This document shows positions 7,667 through 16,528 of a DNA stretch of 64,000 nucleotides, in pieces. A program made the translations under genes and the position numbers. This DNA is from SG8-41 sp035649495 (GTDB lineage Bacteria; Pseudomonadota; Gammaproteobacteria; Burkholderiales; SG8-41). The stretch covers positions 30,949-94,948 of the forward strand of contig DASRJL010000041.1 in NCBI GenBank assembly GCA_035649495.1. The letters run 5' to 3'. The first letter of the stretch is position 1. Every line of letters begins with the position of its first letter. The notes beneath the pieces were generated by a model. The model searched no databases. It was not told the origin of the DNA and saw nothing but the letters and a program-made list of their open reading frames with translations.

Positions 7667-9883
7667 ATGAAACCGAGATCATCACAGCTTCGCCTCGTCG
7701 GCACGTCGGCGGAAGAGCACGCAACGGCGTGGCTCGCCGACGTGGCCGGCCACCTGGCGCCCGCGGACCGGGAGGCGCTGGGGCGCGCGCTGGATCTCGT
7801 TGCTCCGCTGTACGGCGACAAGCGCCTGCCGTCCGGCGAAGGATTGCTGGAGCACGCGCTCGATACGGCCGGATTGCTGAGCGAGTTGCGCCTCGACCAG
7901 GAGGCGCTCGGGGCCGCGCTGCTTTTTCACTGCCATGGCGTGGCGCCGGAACACGCTGCGAAAGTGCGCGCGGTCTTCGGCAGCACGATCGCCGACCTCG
8001 TGGACGGCGTGGTGCGCATGGGTGCGATCGGAGCCCTGTCCGGCCGTCCGCAGGAGAAGCTGCGGCCCGAGGAGCAGGCCGGCCAGCTCGAAGCGTTGCG
8101 CAAGATGCTGCTCGCGATGGTACAGGACGTGCGGGTGGTCCTCATCAGGCTCGCCGATCACGGGCAGACCCTGCGTTACGCGGTGCGGCTCGATGACTCT
8201 CATTCCCGGCGGGAGATCGCACGGCTTACGCGCGACGTCTACGCGCCGCTCGCGAACCGGCTGGGCGTCTGGCAGCTCAAGTGGGAAATGGAGGATCTGG
8301 CGTTCCGCATCCTCGAGCCGGAAGCCTATCTGCGCATCGCCCGCCTGCTGGATGAAAAGCGCGGGGACCGCGAGCGCTACCTGGAGAACGTCATCGCGCT
8401 CCTGAAGGGAGAGTTGACCTGGGCCGGCATCCCGGCCGAGGTCACCGGCCGGCCCAAGCACTTCTACAGCATTGCCCAGAAGATGAAGCGCAAGGGCTAC
8501 GACTTCGAGGCGGTCTACGACGTCCGCGCCGTCCGCGTCCTGGTCGACGAGGTGAAGGACTGCTACGCCGCGCTGGGCCTCGTGCACAACCTCTGGTCGC
8601 CCATACCCAAGGAGTTCGACGACTATATTGCGCGGCCCAAGAGCAACCAGTACCGGTCGCTGCACACCGCGGTCTCCGGACCGGAGGGCAAGGCGGTGGA
8701 GGTCCAGATCCGCACCCACGAGATGCACCAGGCGTCGGAGTTGGGCGTGGCCGCGCATTGGCGCTACAAGGAAGGCCGCCGCGGCGACCGCGGGTACGAC
8801 GAGAAGATTGCCTGGCTGCGCCAGATACTCGAGTGGAAGGACCAGATCGGCGACGCGGGCGACCTGGCCGAGCAGTTCCGGACGGGACTTTTCGACGACA
8901 CCATCTACGTCCTGACGCCGCAGGGCCGGGTCATCGATCTCCCGAAAGGCGCCACGCCCATCGATTTCGCGTACCACGTGCACACGGAGCTGGGGCATCG
9001 CTGCCGCGGGGCGAAGGTGGACGGCGCGATGGTGCCGCTCAGCACGCTGCTTGCGAACGGCCAGCAGGTCGAGATACTCGCCGCGAAGCAGGGCGGTCCT
9101 AGCCGCGACTGGCTGAACCCGGCGCTCGGGTACGTGGCGAGCCACGGCGCGCGCTCGAAGGTGAGGCAGTGGTTCAATCGCCAGAACCTCGAGACGGCGG
9201 TCGCGCAGGGACGCGCGGTGGTCGAGAAGGACCTTCAGCGACTCGGGATGACCAGCCTCAATCTCGAGAAGCTTGCTGCCCAGCTCGGCTTCGACAAGGT
9301 CGCGGAATTCCTTGCCGAGGTCGGCCGCGGCGAAGTAGGCCACCGGCAACTGCAGAATGCCATTGCCGCGCTCGACCCGCGCTCGACACCCGTCCTGCCG
9401 CAGGAGGAGCGAGAGCCGCTCCCCGTACGCAAGGCCCGCGCTGCGCCCGATCGGGGCAGTATCCTGATCGTAGGCGTGGACAGGCTGCTTACCGCGCCCG
9501 CGAAGTGCTGCAAGCCTGCGCCGCCCGATGCCATCGTCGGCTTCGTCACGCGCGGGCGCGGTGTGACGATACACCGCGCCGGCTGCAGGAATGTCGCGCG
9601 GCTGGCAGCGGAGCGCGTGGTCGCGGCTGCATGGGGAGAGAGCGCAGGAGCCACCTATCCCGTGGAGGTCGAGGTGTACGCTGCGGATCGCGCGGGGCTG
9701 CGCCGCGATATCGCGGAAGCTCTGGCGCGCGAGGGGATCGGGATCCTCGCGTCGGCTTCGGCAGCCAGCGACGGCGCCGCGCGGATGCGCTATACGCTCG
9801 CGGTAGCCGACCTCGATCGCCTGCGCCAGGCGCTCGCCCTGATACAGCAGGTGCGCGGGGTCGCCCGCGCCGCGAGGCGTTGA
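7667..9883 (+). CDS. relA: RelA-type (p)ppGpp synthetase
   Basis: Stringent-response enzyme transferring pyrophosphate from ATP to GDP/GTP on the starved ribosome. 738 residues. The N-terminal hydrolase-like domain is degenerate: where bifunctional enzymes have an HD pair this one reads LLFHCHG near residues 84-90. The synthetase domain (~230-380) carries RPKHFYSIAQKM and EFDDYIARPKSN near 316, i.e. the acidic ExDD motif of RelA rather than the RxKD of SpoT. Then TGS (~411-475, starting TIYVLTPQGRVIDLPKG), a CC/zinc-finger region (PAKCCKPAPPDAIVGF), and a C-terminal ACT domain. A SpoT partner is not in the window. Confidence 0.93.
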   Translation: MKPRSSQLRLVGTSAEEHATAWLADVAGHLAPADREALGRALDLVAPLYGDKRLPSGEGLLEHALDTAGLLSELRLDQEALGAALLFHCHGVAPEHAAKVRAVFGSTIADLVDGVVRMGAIGALSGRPQEKLRPEEQAGQLEALRKMLLAMVQDVRVVLIRLADHGQTLRYAVRLDDSHSRREIARLTRDVYAPLANRLGVWQLKWEMEDLAFRILEPEAYLRIARLLDEKRGDRERYLENVIALLKGELTWAGIPAEVTGRPKHFYSIAQKMKRKGYDFEAVYDVRAVRVLVDEVKDCYAALGLVHNLWSPIPKEFDDYIARPKSNQYRSLHTAVSGPEGKAVEVQIRTHEMHQASELGVAAHWRYKEGRRGDRGYDEKIAWLRQILEWKDQIGDAGDLAEQFRTGLFDDTIYVLTPQGRVIDLPKGATPIDFAYHVHTELGHRCRGAKVDGAMVPLSTLLANGQQVEILAAKQGGPSRDWLNPALGYVASHGARSKVRQWFNRQNLETAVAQGRAVVEKDLQRLGMTSLNLEKLAAQLGFDKVAEFLAEVGRGEVGHRQLQNAIAALDPRSTPVLPQEEREPLPVRKARAAPDRGSILIVGVDRLLTAPAKCCKPAPPDAIVGFVTRGRGVTIHRAGCRNVARLAAERVVAAAWGESAGATYPVEVEVYAADRAGLRRDIAEALAREGIGILASASAASDGAARMRYTLAVADLDRLRQALALIQQVRGVARAARR

Positions 9884-9908
9884 CGGAGGAAAGCTCCGGG
9901 AGGTTGGG

Positions 9909-10748
9909 ATGAGTTCCTACGAGAGCCTGCGCGACTCGCTGAGCGCCGCGCTCGCGCAAATCGTCGCACGCCTGATCGAATACCTGCCGAGCGTCCTGGG
10001 GGCGGGGCTCCTCCTCCTCGCCGGCTGGCTGGTCGCGCGCATCCTGCGCGGGGTCGCGGTCCGGGGCATGGGCGTGCTCGAGCTGGTGCTGCACCGCATG
10101 TTCCGCGGGCGCAGCGCCGGTGCGCCGGCCCTGCCTTCGTCGTCGATCGAGATCGTCGGCAGCATCCTGTTCTGGGTAGTCATTCTGTTTTTCGTGGCGG
10201 CGGCCACGCAGGTGCTGGGGCTAGCCGTATTCAGCGCCTGGCTGAAGGACCTGGTGAGCTACCTGCCGACGCTGGTTGCGGGCGCGCTGATCATACTCGC
10301 CGGCGTGCTGCTGTCCGGTCTCGCGCGGGACGTCACCATCGCCGCGCTGCCCGGGCTTCCCGAGCGCCAGCGCCTCCTGCTCGGGCGTATCGTTCAGGGC
10401 ACCCTGCTTCTGGCGGCCGTGGTGGTGGGCGCCGACCAGATCGGGATCCGGGTCACCTTCCTCGTGATACTGGCGGCGATCGTGGCGGGCGCGGCGATCG
10501 GCGGGGTTGCGCTGGCGGTGAGCCTTGGCGCGCGAACGTTCATCGGCAACCTGATCGGCGCGCACTACCTGCGGCAGGCCTTCGGCATAGGGCAGCGGGT
10601 CCGGGTCGCGGGCTACGAGGGAAACATCGTGGATTTGACGGCCGTCTCGCTGGTCCTGGAGACCGACGAAGGCCGCGTCACGCTGCCGGGCAAGGTCTTC
10701 AACGAGGAGCCGATCGTGCTCGTCGTGGCAAGGGGAAGCGATGCCTGA
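9909..10748 (+). CDS. MscS-family mechanosensitive channel
   Basis: 279 residues, membrane protein. Hydrophobic helices near residues 20-40 (LPSVLGAGLLLLAGWLVARI), 75-95, 115-140, 160-180 and a long glycine/alanine-rich pore-like helix FLVILAAIVAGAAIGGVALA near 190-210, followed by a short beta domain GQRVRVAGYEGNIVDLTAVS. The large C-terminal MscS domain is missing, so this is a minimal form. It likely releases ions under osmotic shock. Its stop overlaps the next gene's start by 8 bases, implying an operon with the MgtE-like pair. Confidence 0.82.
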   Translation: MSSYESLRDSLSAALAQIVARLIEYLPSVLGAGLLLLAGWLVARILRGVAVRGMGVLELVLHRMFRGRSAGAPALPSSSIEIVGSILFWVVILFFVAAATQVLGLAVFSAWLKDLVSYLPTLVAGALIILAGVLLSGLARDVTIAALPGLPERQRLLLGRIVQGTLLLAAVVVGADQIGIRVTFLVILAAIVAGAAIGGVALAVSLGARTFIGNLIGAHYLRQAFGIGQRVRVAGYEGNIVDLTAVSLVLETDEGRVTLPGKVFNEEPIVLVVARGSDA

Positions 10749-11607
10749 TCCTGATCCGAGCCCCTTGAGCGTCGCCTTCGTCGAGAGCCATCCGGAGCGC
10801 GCGGCGCAGGTGCTGGACGCGCTGCCGGTCCCGGAATCGGCGGCATTTCTCTCTGCTTCTTCCGCGCGCGTGGGCGCCGCAGTGGTGAGGCACATGACTC
10901 CGCAATATGCCGCGCGGTGTGCCGGAGAGATGGACGAGCGCGCGCTGTCGGGGCTCATTGCGGCGCTCGGGCCGCAGGCTGCGGCGGCGCTACTGCGGCA
11001 TCTGCCCGCGGATCTCCAGGCCCGGCTGCTGGAGCGCTTGCCCGCCGGCGCCGCGGTGGCCGTGCGCCTTCTCGTCGGCTATGCGAGGGATACGGCGGGC
11101 TCGTGCATGGACCCCTTGCCGCTGGCGCTGCCCGCGGAAACCACGGTCGAGAGCGCGCTGGCTCAACTCAGGAGGCATGAAGGCGGACCGGACGACGTTG
11201 TCTTCGTGGTTGCGCCCGGCCGCAGGCTGCGGGGAGTGGCCGCCGCGGCGGGTCTCCTGCGCGCGGCGCCGGCGGCTTCGTTGTCCTCCGTGATGCGGCA
11301 GCCGGCGCCGTGCGTGTCGTCCCTGACTCCGCTCGCGGCCGTACGCAATCACCCCGCGTGGCTGGAAGTCCCCGCGCTGGCCGTCATCGAGGGACAGGAT
11401 CGGCTGGTGGGCGCGCTGCGCCGCCAGTCCGTGGAAGCGGCGCTCGCGCAGTACCCGGGGACGGCGCCGGGACAGGGCACCGATCCCGTGGAGGGGCTGG
11501 GCGGCGTGTGCTGGGAGACGCTGGAGTCGCTCGCGCAACTCGCGGTCAGCCTGGCGCCACCGATACCCGCGGTGGCCCGGCGCAAGGAGAACGAGCATGG
11601 GCGTTGA
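10741..11607 (+). CDS. soluble MgtE-N/CBS-like protein
   Basis: 288 residues, no transmembrane segment. Residues ~5-120 resemble the intracellular superhelical N domain of MgtE (LLRHLPADLQARLLERLPAG, then VRLLVGYARDTAGSCMDPLP, comparable to LMGYAPDTAGRLMDTG in the next gene); ~125-240 look like a degenerate CBS pair. It therefore looks like the cytosolic sensor half of an MgtE channel encoded separately. It overlaps MscS upstream (8 bases) and mgtE downstream (11 bases), so translation is probably coupled. A role in gating or modulating the adjacent MgtE is inference. Confidence 0.7.
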   Translation: MPDPDPSPLSVAFVESHPERAAQVLDALPVPESAAFLSASSARVGAAVVRHMTPQYAARCAGEMDERALSGLIAALGPQAAAALLRHLPADLQARLLERLPAGAAVAVRLLVGYARDTAGSCMDPLPLALPAETTVESALAQLRRHEGGPDDVVFVVAPGRRLRGVAAAAGLLRAAPAASLSSVMRQPAPCVSSLTPLAAVRNHPAWLEVPALAVIEGQDRLVGALRRQSVEAALAQYPGTAPGQGTDPVEGLGGVCWETLESLAQLAVSLAPPIPAVARRKENEHGR

Positions 11608-12931
11608 AGGTTCAACGGTCGGAACGGCGGTGAGATTGACCGCGGCGAGCGCGCTCGAAGCCCGCTACCTGCGGGATTTTCCGCGCGAGGCGGCGCGGCG
11701 CATCGAAACGCTGCCGGTTGCCCAGATTGCGGACATCGTTGCCGCGCAGCCCGCGGCGATCGTGGTTCCGGTGTTCGAGCAGTTGACGGGCTACGCAAAG
11801 GCCGCGCTGGTCGAGATACTGCCAGGCGACGCGCTGCGCGGGCTCCTCTCCGGTATGGATCCGCCGCTCGCCGCGGAGTTGCTGCAAGCGTTGGAGCCTG
11901 GCCAGCGCCGGCGCTGCCTCGAATCGATGGAAGCCCCGGCGCGCAGCGTGGTCGAGTCGCTGATGGGCTACGCTCCGGATACCGCCGGCCGGCTCATGGA
12001 CACGGGGGTCGTCGGCTTTCTCGCGGACATGACGGTGGCCGAGGCGCTCGACCGGATGAAGAGCATCCGCAGGTCGCGCGTGCTGCGCGAGCTGCTGCTC
12101 GTCGACGGCGAAGGGCGGCTTGCCGGGCGCGTAGAGCTCCATGACCTCGCCGTGGCGCCGCCGGAAGAGACGTTGCAGCGGCTGGCGAGGCCGATGCAGG
12201 CCGCGGTGCTCGACACGGCGCCGAAAGAGGAGGTGGTGCGGCGCATCGAGCAGCAGCGCGTGTCGGTGCTGCCGGTGGTGAGCGTATCCGGCCGCCTGGT
12301 CGGCGCGATTCACTACGACGCGATGTTCGCCGCGGTGCAGGAGGACGCCAGCCTCGATGTGCAGACGATGGTCGGCGCGCACAAGGACGAGCGCGCGCTG
12401 TCCCCGGCCGCCTTCGCGGTGAGGAAGCGCCTGCCGTGGCTGCAGATCAATCTCGCCACCGCCTTTCTCGCGGCCTCGGTGGTGGGATTGTTCGAGGACA
12501 TGATCGCGAAATTCACGGCGCTCGCGGTGCTGCTGCCGGTGGTCGCGGGACAGTCCGGCAATGCCGGCGCGCAGGCGCTGGCGGTGACGATGCGCGGCCT
12601 GGCGTTGCGCGAGATCAGCGGCCGCCAGCTGCCCCTGGTCGTGCTGAAGGAGATCCACGCCGGCTGCCTGAACGGGCTGGCGGTCGCGCTGGTGACGGGC
12701 GCATGCGTCTACCTGTGGAGCGGCTCGCCGGGGCTCGTCATGGTGATCAGCGTCGCGATGGTGGTCGCCATGGTCGCCGCCGGATTCTCTGGCGCCGTGA
12801 TTCCCATCATCCTGTCGCGGCTCGGCTTCGATCCCGCGCAGGCCTCGTCCATCGTGCTGACGACGGTGACCGACGTGGTAGGCTTCTTCTCGTTCCTGGG
12901 GATCGCGGTGCTGCTGCAGGGATGGCTCTAG
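11597..12931 (+). CDS. mgtE: MgtE-family Mg2+ transporter
   Basis: Magnesium channel/transporter of the inner membrane. 444 residues. N domain (~10-130) with LMGYAPDTAGRLMDTG, CBS pair (~135-260), then a five-helix pore domain from WLQINLATAFLAASVVGLFE (~285) to the end, including AVLLPVVAGQSGNAGAQALA which matches the conserved pore segment with the Mg-binding region, and GFDPAQASSIVLTTVTDVVG. Both regulatory and pore parts are complete. It overlaps the preceding MgtE-N-like gene. Confidence 0.92.
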   Translation: MGVEGSTVGTAVRLTAASALEARYLRDFPREAARRIETLPVAQIADIVAAQPAAIVVPVFEQLTGYAKAALVEILPGDALRGLLSGMDPPLAAELLQALEPGQRRRCLESMEAPARSVVESLMGYAPDTAGRLMDTGVVGFLADMTVAEALDRMKSIRRSRVLRELLLVDGEGRLAGRVELHDLAVAPPEETLQRLARPMQAAVLDTAPKEEVVRRIEQQRVSVLPVVSVSGRLVGAIHYDAMFAAVQEDASLDVQTMVGAHKDERALSPAAFAVRKRLPWLQINLATAFLAASVVGLFEDMIAKFTALAVLLPVVAGQSGNAGAQALAVTMRGLALREISGRQLPLVVLKEIHAGCLNGLAVALVTGACVYLWSGSPGLVMVISVAMVVAMVAAGFSGAVIPIILSRLGFDPAQASSIVLTTVTDVVGFFSFLGIAVLLQGWL

Positions 12932-12959
12932 CGTTCAGCCTGCCGGCGCAAGGAGAACG

Positions 12960-14681
12960 ATGTTGAACACGATACGCCTGAAGATCCTGGCCGTGGCGTT
13001 CGCCTTGCTGACGGTGTTTGCCGTCACCACGGGTTTCTCGACCTGGCTCGTGAAAAACGTGATCGAGGAGATCGAATCCATCACCGTCTACCACATTCCC
13101 ATCGGCGCGCACGTCGCCAACATCGACGTGCTGACTTTCGAGATGGAGCTGGAGTTGCGCCGCGCCCTGGCGCAGGTGCCGCTCGAGCCGCCGCGCCTGG
13201 CGGCGCTGCGCAAGCGCCATGCGGAGATCGCCGGCACGCTGAAGAGCGGCGTGAGGGAAGTACACGGCAAGCTGGCCGAAGGCATTGCCGACCGCAGGAA
13301 CGATGTGGAGGACCGCATCGTGCTGGCGGGCTTGAAGGGGTCCTTCGCTTTCATCGAAACGCGCATGGGTCCGTTCCTCAAGTCGGGCAATGCGGCGCTG
13401 GCTGCGATCGAGTCCGGCGACCCGCGGCGCGCGGCCGCATCCATGGCGGCGTTCAGCCAATTCGACGCGGTCTTCGGCCAGGAACTGGCGAACGTGCGTC
13501 AGGCCCTGGAGAGCCTGACGCTGTCCTCCATCACCGAGACCAAGCAGCACGAGCTGGATATCCTCAGGCTGAACGGGATATTGTTCGGTGCCGCGACCGT
13601 CATCGGGCTGGGACTGTTCCTGGTGTTGACTCACCGGCTCCAGCGCTCGCTGGCAGAACTCCTCGCCGGCACCCGGGAGGTCGAGACCGGACGTCTCGAT
13701 GTCGCCGTGCCGGTCACTTCGCGCGACGAGATCGGCAGGCTGACCGAGGCGTTCAACCACATGGTCGGTCAGTTGAAGGAGAGGGAGCGGGTCAAGGACA
13801 CGTTCGGCAAGTACCTCGACCCGCGCATCGTGTCCCGGCTGATCGAGGTGCAGGGCGACAACCCATCGCTGTCCGAGCGCCGTCCGGCGACGCTGTTCTT
13901 TTCCGACATCAAGGGCTTCAGCAGCATGAGCGAAAGCCTGACGGCGAGCGCCATGGTCAACCTGCTGAACGCGTACTTTTCCGCCGTCACGAAGGAAATC
14001 CGCGACAAGCAGGGGATCATCGACAAGTTCATCGGCGACGCGGTGGTGGCGTTCTGGACGGCGCCGTTCTCGACCGGCGACGGGCACGCGGCAGACGCCT
14101 GCCTCGCGGCCCTCGCGCAGCGGGAAGCCATCGTCGCATTTCGCCGCGAGCTGCCGCAGATCACCGGGCTGCGCCGCGACGCGCCGGACTTCGGGGTGCG
14201 CATGGGGCTCGCGACGGGCGAGGTGGTCATCGGCACGATCGGATCGCACGTCACCAAGTCGTACACGGTGATAGGCGACGTGGTGAACACCGCATCGCGG
14301 CTCGAGGGCATCAACAAGGCCTACGGCACGCAGATCATCATCGAGGAGGCCACCTATCGCCTCGCGCAGGACGTGATCGAGGTGCGGGAACTGGATTTGC
14401 TGGCCGTCGCGGGCAAGAGCGAGCCGCTGCGCGTCTACGAGCTCGTCAGCCGTGCGGGGGAACGCGAGCCCGAACTCTCCGAGCTGCACGAGATCTTCGC
14501 CGCGGGCCTTGCCGCTTACCGCGCCCGGGACTGGCAGAACGCAGATCTGCGTTTTGCCGAATGCCTGGAGCGGCGGAGCGACGACGGGCCGTCGCGCGTA
14601 TTCCAGCATCGCGTGGAAATACTTCGCGCCGCGCCGCCACCGCCCGACTGGGACGGGGTGTGGCGGCATACCGAGAAGTAG
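12960..14681 (+). CDS. membrane-bound class III adenylate/guanylate cyclase with HAMP
   Basis: 573 residues. TM1 near 10-30, an extracytoplasmic helical sensor (~35-195), TM2 near 200-222 (LNGILFGAATVIGLGLFLVL), HAMP (~225-275, ending EIGRLTEAFNHMV), then a class III cyclase domain (~300-480). Metal-binding Asp residues are in FFSDIKGFS (~313) and FIGDAVVAFW; the TKSYTVIGDVVNTASRLEG segment carries the transition-state Asn/Arg region. It produces cAMP or cGMP in response to an unknown periplasmic signal. It starts 28 bases after mgtE and may be in the same transcript; its stop abuts the stop of the convergent hydratase gene. Confidence 0.9.
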   Translation: MLNTIRLKILAVAFALLTVFAVTTGFSTWLVKNVIEEIESITVYHIPIGAHVANIDVLTFEMELELRRALAQVPLEPPRLAALRKRHAEIAGTLKSGVREVHGKLAEGIADRRNDVEDRIVLAGLKGSFAFIETRMGPFLKSGNAALAAIESGDPRRAAASMAAFSQFDAVFGQELANVRQALESLTLSSITETKQHELDILRLNGILFGAATVIGLGLFLVLTHRLQRSLAELLAGTREVETGRLDVAVPVTSRDEIGRLTEAFNHMVGQLKERERVKDTFGKYLDPRIVSRLIEVQGDNPSLSERRPATLFFSDIKGFSSMSESLTASAMVNLLNAYFSAVTKEIRDKQGIIDKFIGDAVVAFWTAPFSTGDGHAADACLAALAQREAIVAFRRELPQITGLRRDAPDFGVRMGLATGEVVIGTIGSHVTKSYTVIGDVVNTASRLEGINKAYGTQIIIEEATYRLAQDVIEVRELDLLAVAGKSEPLRVYELVSRAGEREPELSELHEIFAAGLAAYRARDWQNADLRFAECLERRSDDGPSRVFQHRVEILRAAPPPPDWDGVWRHTEK

Positions 14682-15497
14682 CTAGGCGGTGAAGTGGAGT
14701 TCCAGACCGGCGATGGGCAAGCCGGCATACTCGGACGACCACGTCTCGCCGGGCTTGATCGGCATCGCCGCCGTGAGCGTTCCAGTCGTGACGATCTCTC
14801 CCGCGGCGAGGGGCTCGAACTGCGGTTGACCGGCCAGAACGGCCGCGAGATGCGCCAGCGCGGAAGCCGGATGCCCGAGTGCGTTGGCCCCGACGCCGCG
14901 GTCTGCGACCGCGCCGTTCCTGTGCAACGTCACCTGGCAGTCGTGCAGCTTGCCCACCAGCGCATCCTTGTCCGCTTCCCGTATCTCGCACGGCGCGCCG
15001 ACGATGAGCCGCCAGTGCAGGGCGAAATCCGCTTCCGACTCGGCGGACTGGAATTTCCAGTCGGCGAGACGGCAATCCACGATTTCGAAGCTGGGCGCGT
15101 ACCACTCGAGTGCGTCCAGCACGGCGCGTGGATCGTCGACGCCGGCGGGCAGCGGGCCCTTCAACTTGAACGCGATCTCGGGCTCGAGGCGGGGCTGAAT
15201 GCTGCCTCGCAACGATACCGTCGCGCGGCGGTCGGTAGCGACGATCAGGGTCGTGTCGTAAACGTGCGCCCAGATCGGCGCAGTCGCGCCGTATTCAGCC
15301 CAGATATTGCGGTTGGTGAATCCGATCTTGCGCCCGAGCGTGCGCTCCCCGCGCGCGCGGCGCAGCCTCAGGATCTCCGCCGACACGGCGTATCCGTGCT
15401 CCCAGTCGAAGCCGGGGTTGCGGGCGACGATGGACGGGATGGTTTTCGCGGCATCGAGCGCGGCGAGCAGTTCTTTGGCTATCTGTGATGCATCCAT
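14682..15497 (-). CDS. 2-keto-4-pentenoate hydratase-like enzyme (FAH superfamily)
   Basis: 271 residues from MDASQIAKELLAAL. Seen: GRKIGFTNRNIWAEYG, the EPEIAFKL metal-ligand motif, EIVDCRLADWKFQSAESEAD, and GEIVTTGTLTAAMPIKPGE near the C-terminus, all typical of the hydratase/decarboxylase branch of the fumarylacetoacetate-hydrolase fold (meta-cleavage pathways). No other catabolic gene is nearby, so the substrate is open. An in-frame start 30 bases upstream lies inside the heptamer-repeat margin and is rejected. Confidence 0.82.
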   Translation of the reverse strand: MDASQIAKELLAALDAAKTIPSIVARNPGFDWEHGYAVSAEILRLRRARGERTLGRKIGFTNRNIWAEYGATAPIWAHVYDTTLIVATDRRATVSLRGSIQPRLEPEIAFKLKGPLPAGVDDPRAVLDALEWYAPSFEIVDCRLADWKFQSAESEADFALHWRLIVGAPCEIREADKDALVGKLHDCQVTLHRNGAVADRGVGANALGHPASALAHLAAVLAGQPQFEPLAAGEIVTTGTLTAAMPIKPGETWSSEYAGLPIAGLELHFTA

Positions 15498-15516
15498 GGG
15501 GTGCTCTGTTGTCCGA

Positions 15517-15569
15517 TCACTGGTCACTGGTCACTGGTCACTGGTCACTGGTCACTGGTCACTGGTCAC
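15517..15569. repeat. heptamer array TCACTGG x7.5
   Basis: 53 bases of uninterrupted TCACTGG units, the longest perfect array of this family in the window. It lies between the hydratase start and the SUMF1 gene's stop, both on the minus strand. Confidence 0.95.
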
Positions 15570-15575
15570 GATTCA

Positions 15576-16367
15576 TCACTTCGCACAGCGGAAACCGATA
15601 TTGTGATGCCCCGAGGCCGGGTTGCGCGAGAGATTGCGCCCGCGCTGCGTCGTCGTGATTTCCTCCGCGGGTGAGTCGTGCCCGCCACCGCGCGTGCCGC
15701 GCACCGGTCCCGCCGCCGGGTCTTCGCGGCCGTCCTTCGCGTCGTAGGGGTAGGGACGGTATGCGCTGGAAACCCATTCCCACGCGTTGCCGGACATGTC
15801 CTGCGCGCCGAACGGGCTTGCCCCTGCCGGAAAGGCATCGACGCGCGCCGTTTCGTTGAAGCGCGCTGAAAACTGCGCGCGCGTGCGGTCCGGAAGCGCG
15901 TTCCCCCAGGGATAGCGCCTGCCATCGGTCCCGCGGGCCGCCATCTCCCATTCCGCTTCCGTGGGCAGCCGTTTCCCACGCCACGCGCAATAGTCGCGCG
16001 CCCCGGCCCAGCTTACTTCGACGGCAGGATGATGTTCATGCCCCGTATCGGCCAGCCATTTTCCCGATGTCCGATGCACCCGCGCGTCGGGATCGTCGAT
16101 GTCGTACAGCCGCTCACCCCTCGTGTTTGCGGGGCCGACCGCGTTCAGGAACGCGGCGAACTGCTCGTTGGTAACCGGCAGGCGGTCGATCGCAAATGCG
16201 GGCAGGACTACCTGGTGAGCCGGGCGCTCGTCGGCGGGGCCGTCATCGGCGCCCATGGTGAACGATCCCGCCGGAATCGAAACCATATCCTGCGCATGTG
16301 CGGGGAGCCACGCGGGGAGCATCGCAAGCATCGCGCTGACCGCTCCTATCGCCCTTGCTGTGCTCAC
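15576..16367 (-). CDS. secreted SUMF1/formylglycine-generating-enzyme-like protein
   Basis: 263 residues with a signal peptide (cleavage probably after PAHA near residue 25). The mature part is a SUMF1/FGE-sulfatase-modifying-factor fold: MVSIPAGSFTMGADDG, PVTNEQFAAFLNAVGP, AVEVSWAGARDYCAWRGKRLPT, WEMAARGTDGRRYPWGN, DMSGNAWEWVSS and a final IGFRCAK. The cysteine pair of true sulfatase-activating enzymes is not evident, so it is more likely a structural or c-type-lectin-like member. GTG start at 16367 with GAGGGGAG just upstream. Confidence 0.85.
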   Translation of the reverse strand: MSTARAIGAVSAMLAMLPAWLPAHAQDMVSIPAGSFTMGADDGPADERPAHQVVLPAFAIDRLPVTNEQFAAFLNAVGPANTRGERLYDIDDPDARVHRTSGKWLADTGHEHHPAVEVSWAGARDYCAWRGKRLPTEAEWEMAARGTDGRRYPWGNALPDRTRAQFSARFNETARVDAFPAGASPFGAQDMSGNAWEWVSSAYRPYPYDAKDGREDPAAGPVRGTRGGGHDSPAEEITTTQRGRNLSRNPASGHHNIGFRCAK

Positions 16368-16382
16368 CGGTTGCTCCCCTCG

Positions 16383-16524
16383 TCATGGGTCATGGGTCAG
16401 GTGTCATGCGGGAGGCGGCAACCACGCGTGGCCCACGACGGGTCTTGAGCACGCCTGACCCCTGCCCCCTGATCGCTGACGGGTCCTCGCACGCCTGACC
16501 CCTGACCCATGACGCCTGACGGGT
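16383..16524. repeat. TGACCCCTGACCCATGAC-type repeat blocks
   Basis: Two blocks: 16383-16403 (TCATGGG twice, then TCAGGTG) and 16451-16524 (CGCCTGACCCCTG, repeated with variants, ending GACGCCTGACGGGTG). Same family as 6837-6865. It fills the gap between the SUMF1 gene and the DUF350 gene. Confidence 0.8.
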
Positions 16525-16528
16525 GTTA

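Noticed and set aside
15517..15569. CRISPR array
   Set aside because: The unit is 7 bases with no spacers; a simple tandem array. No cas genes are present.
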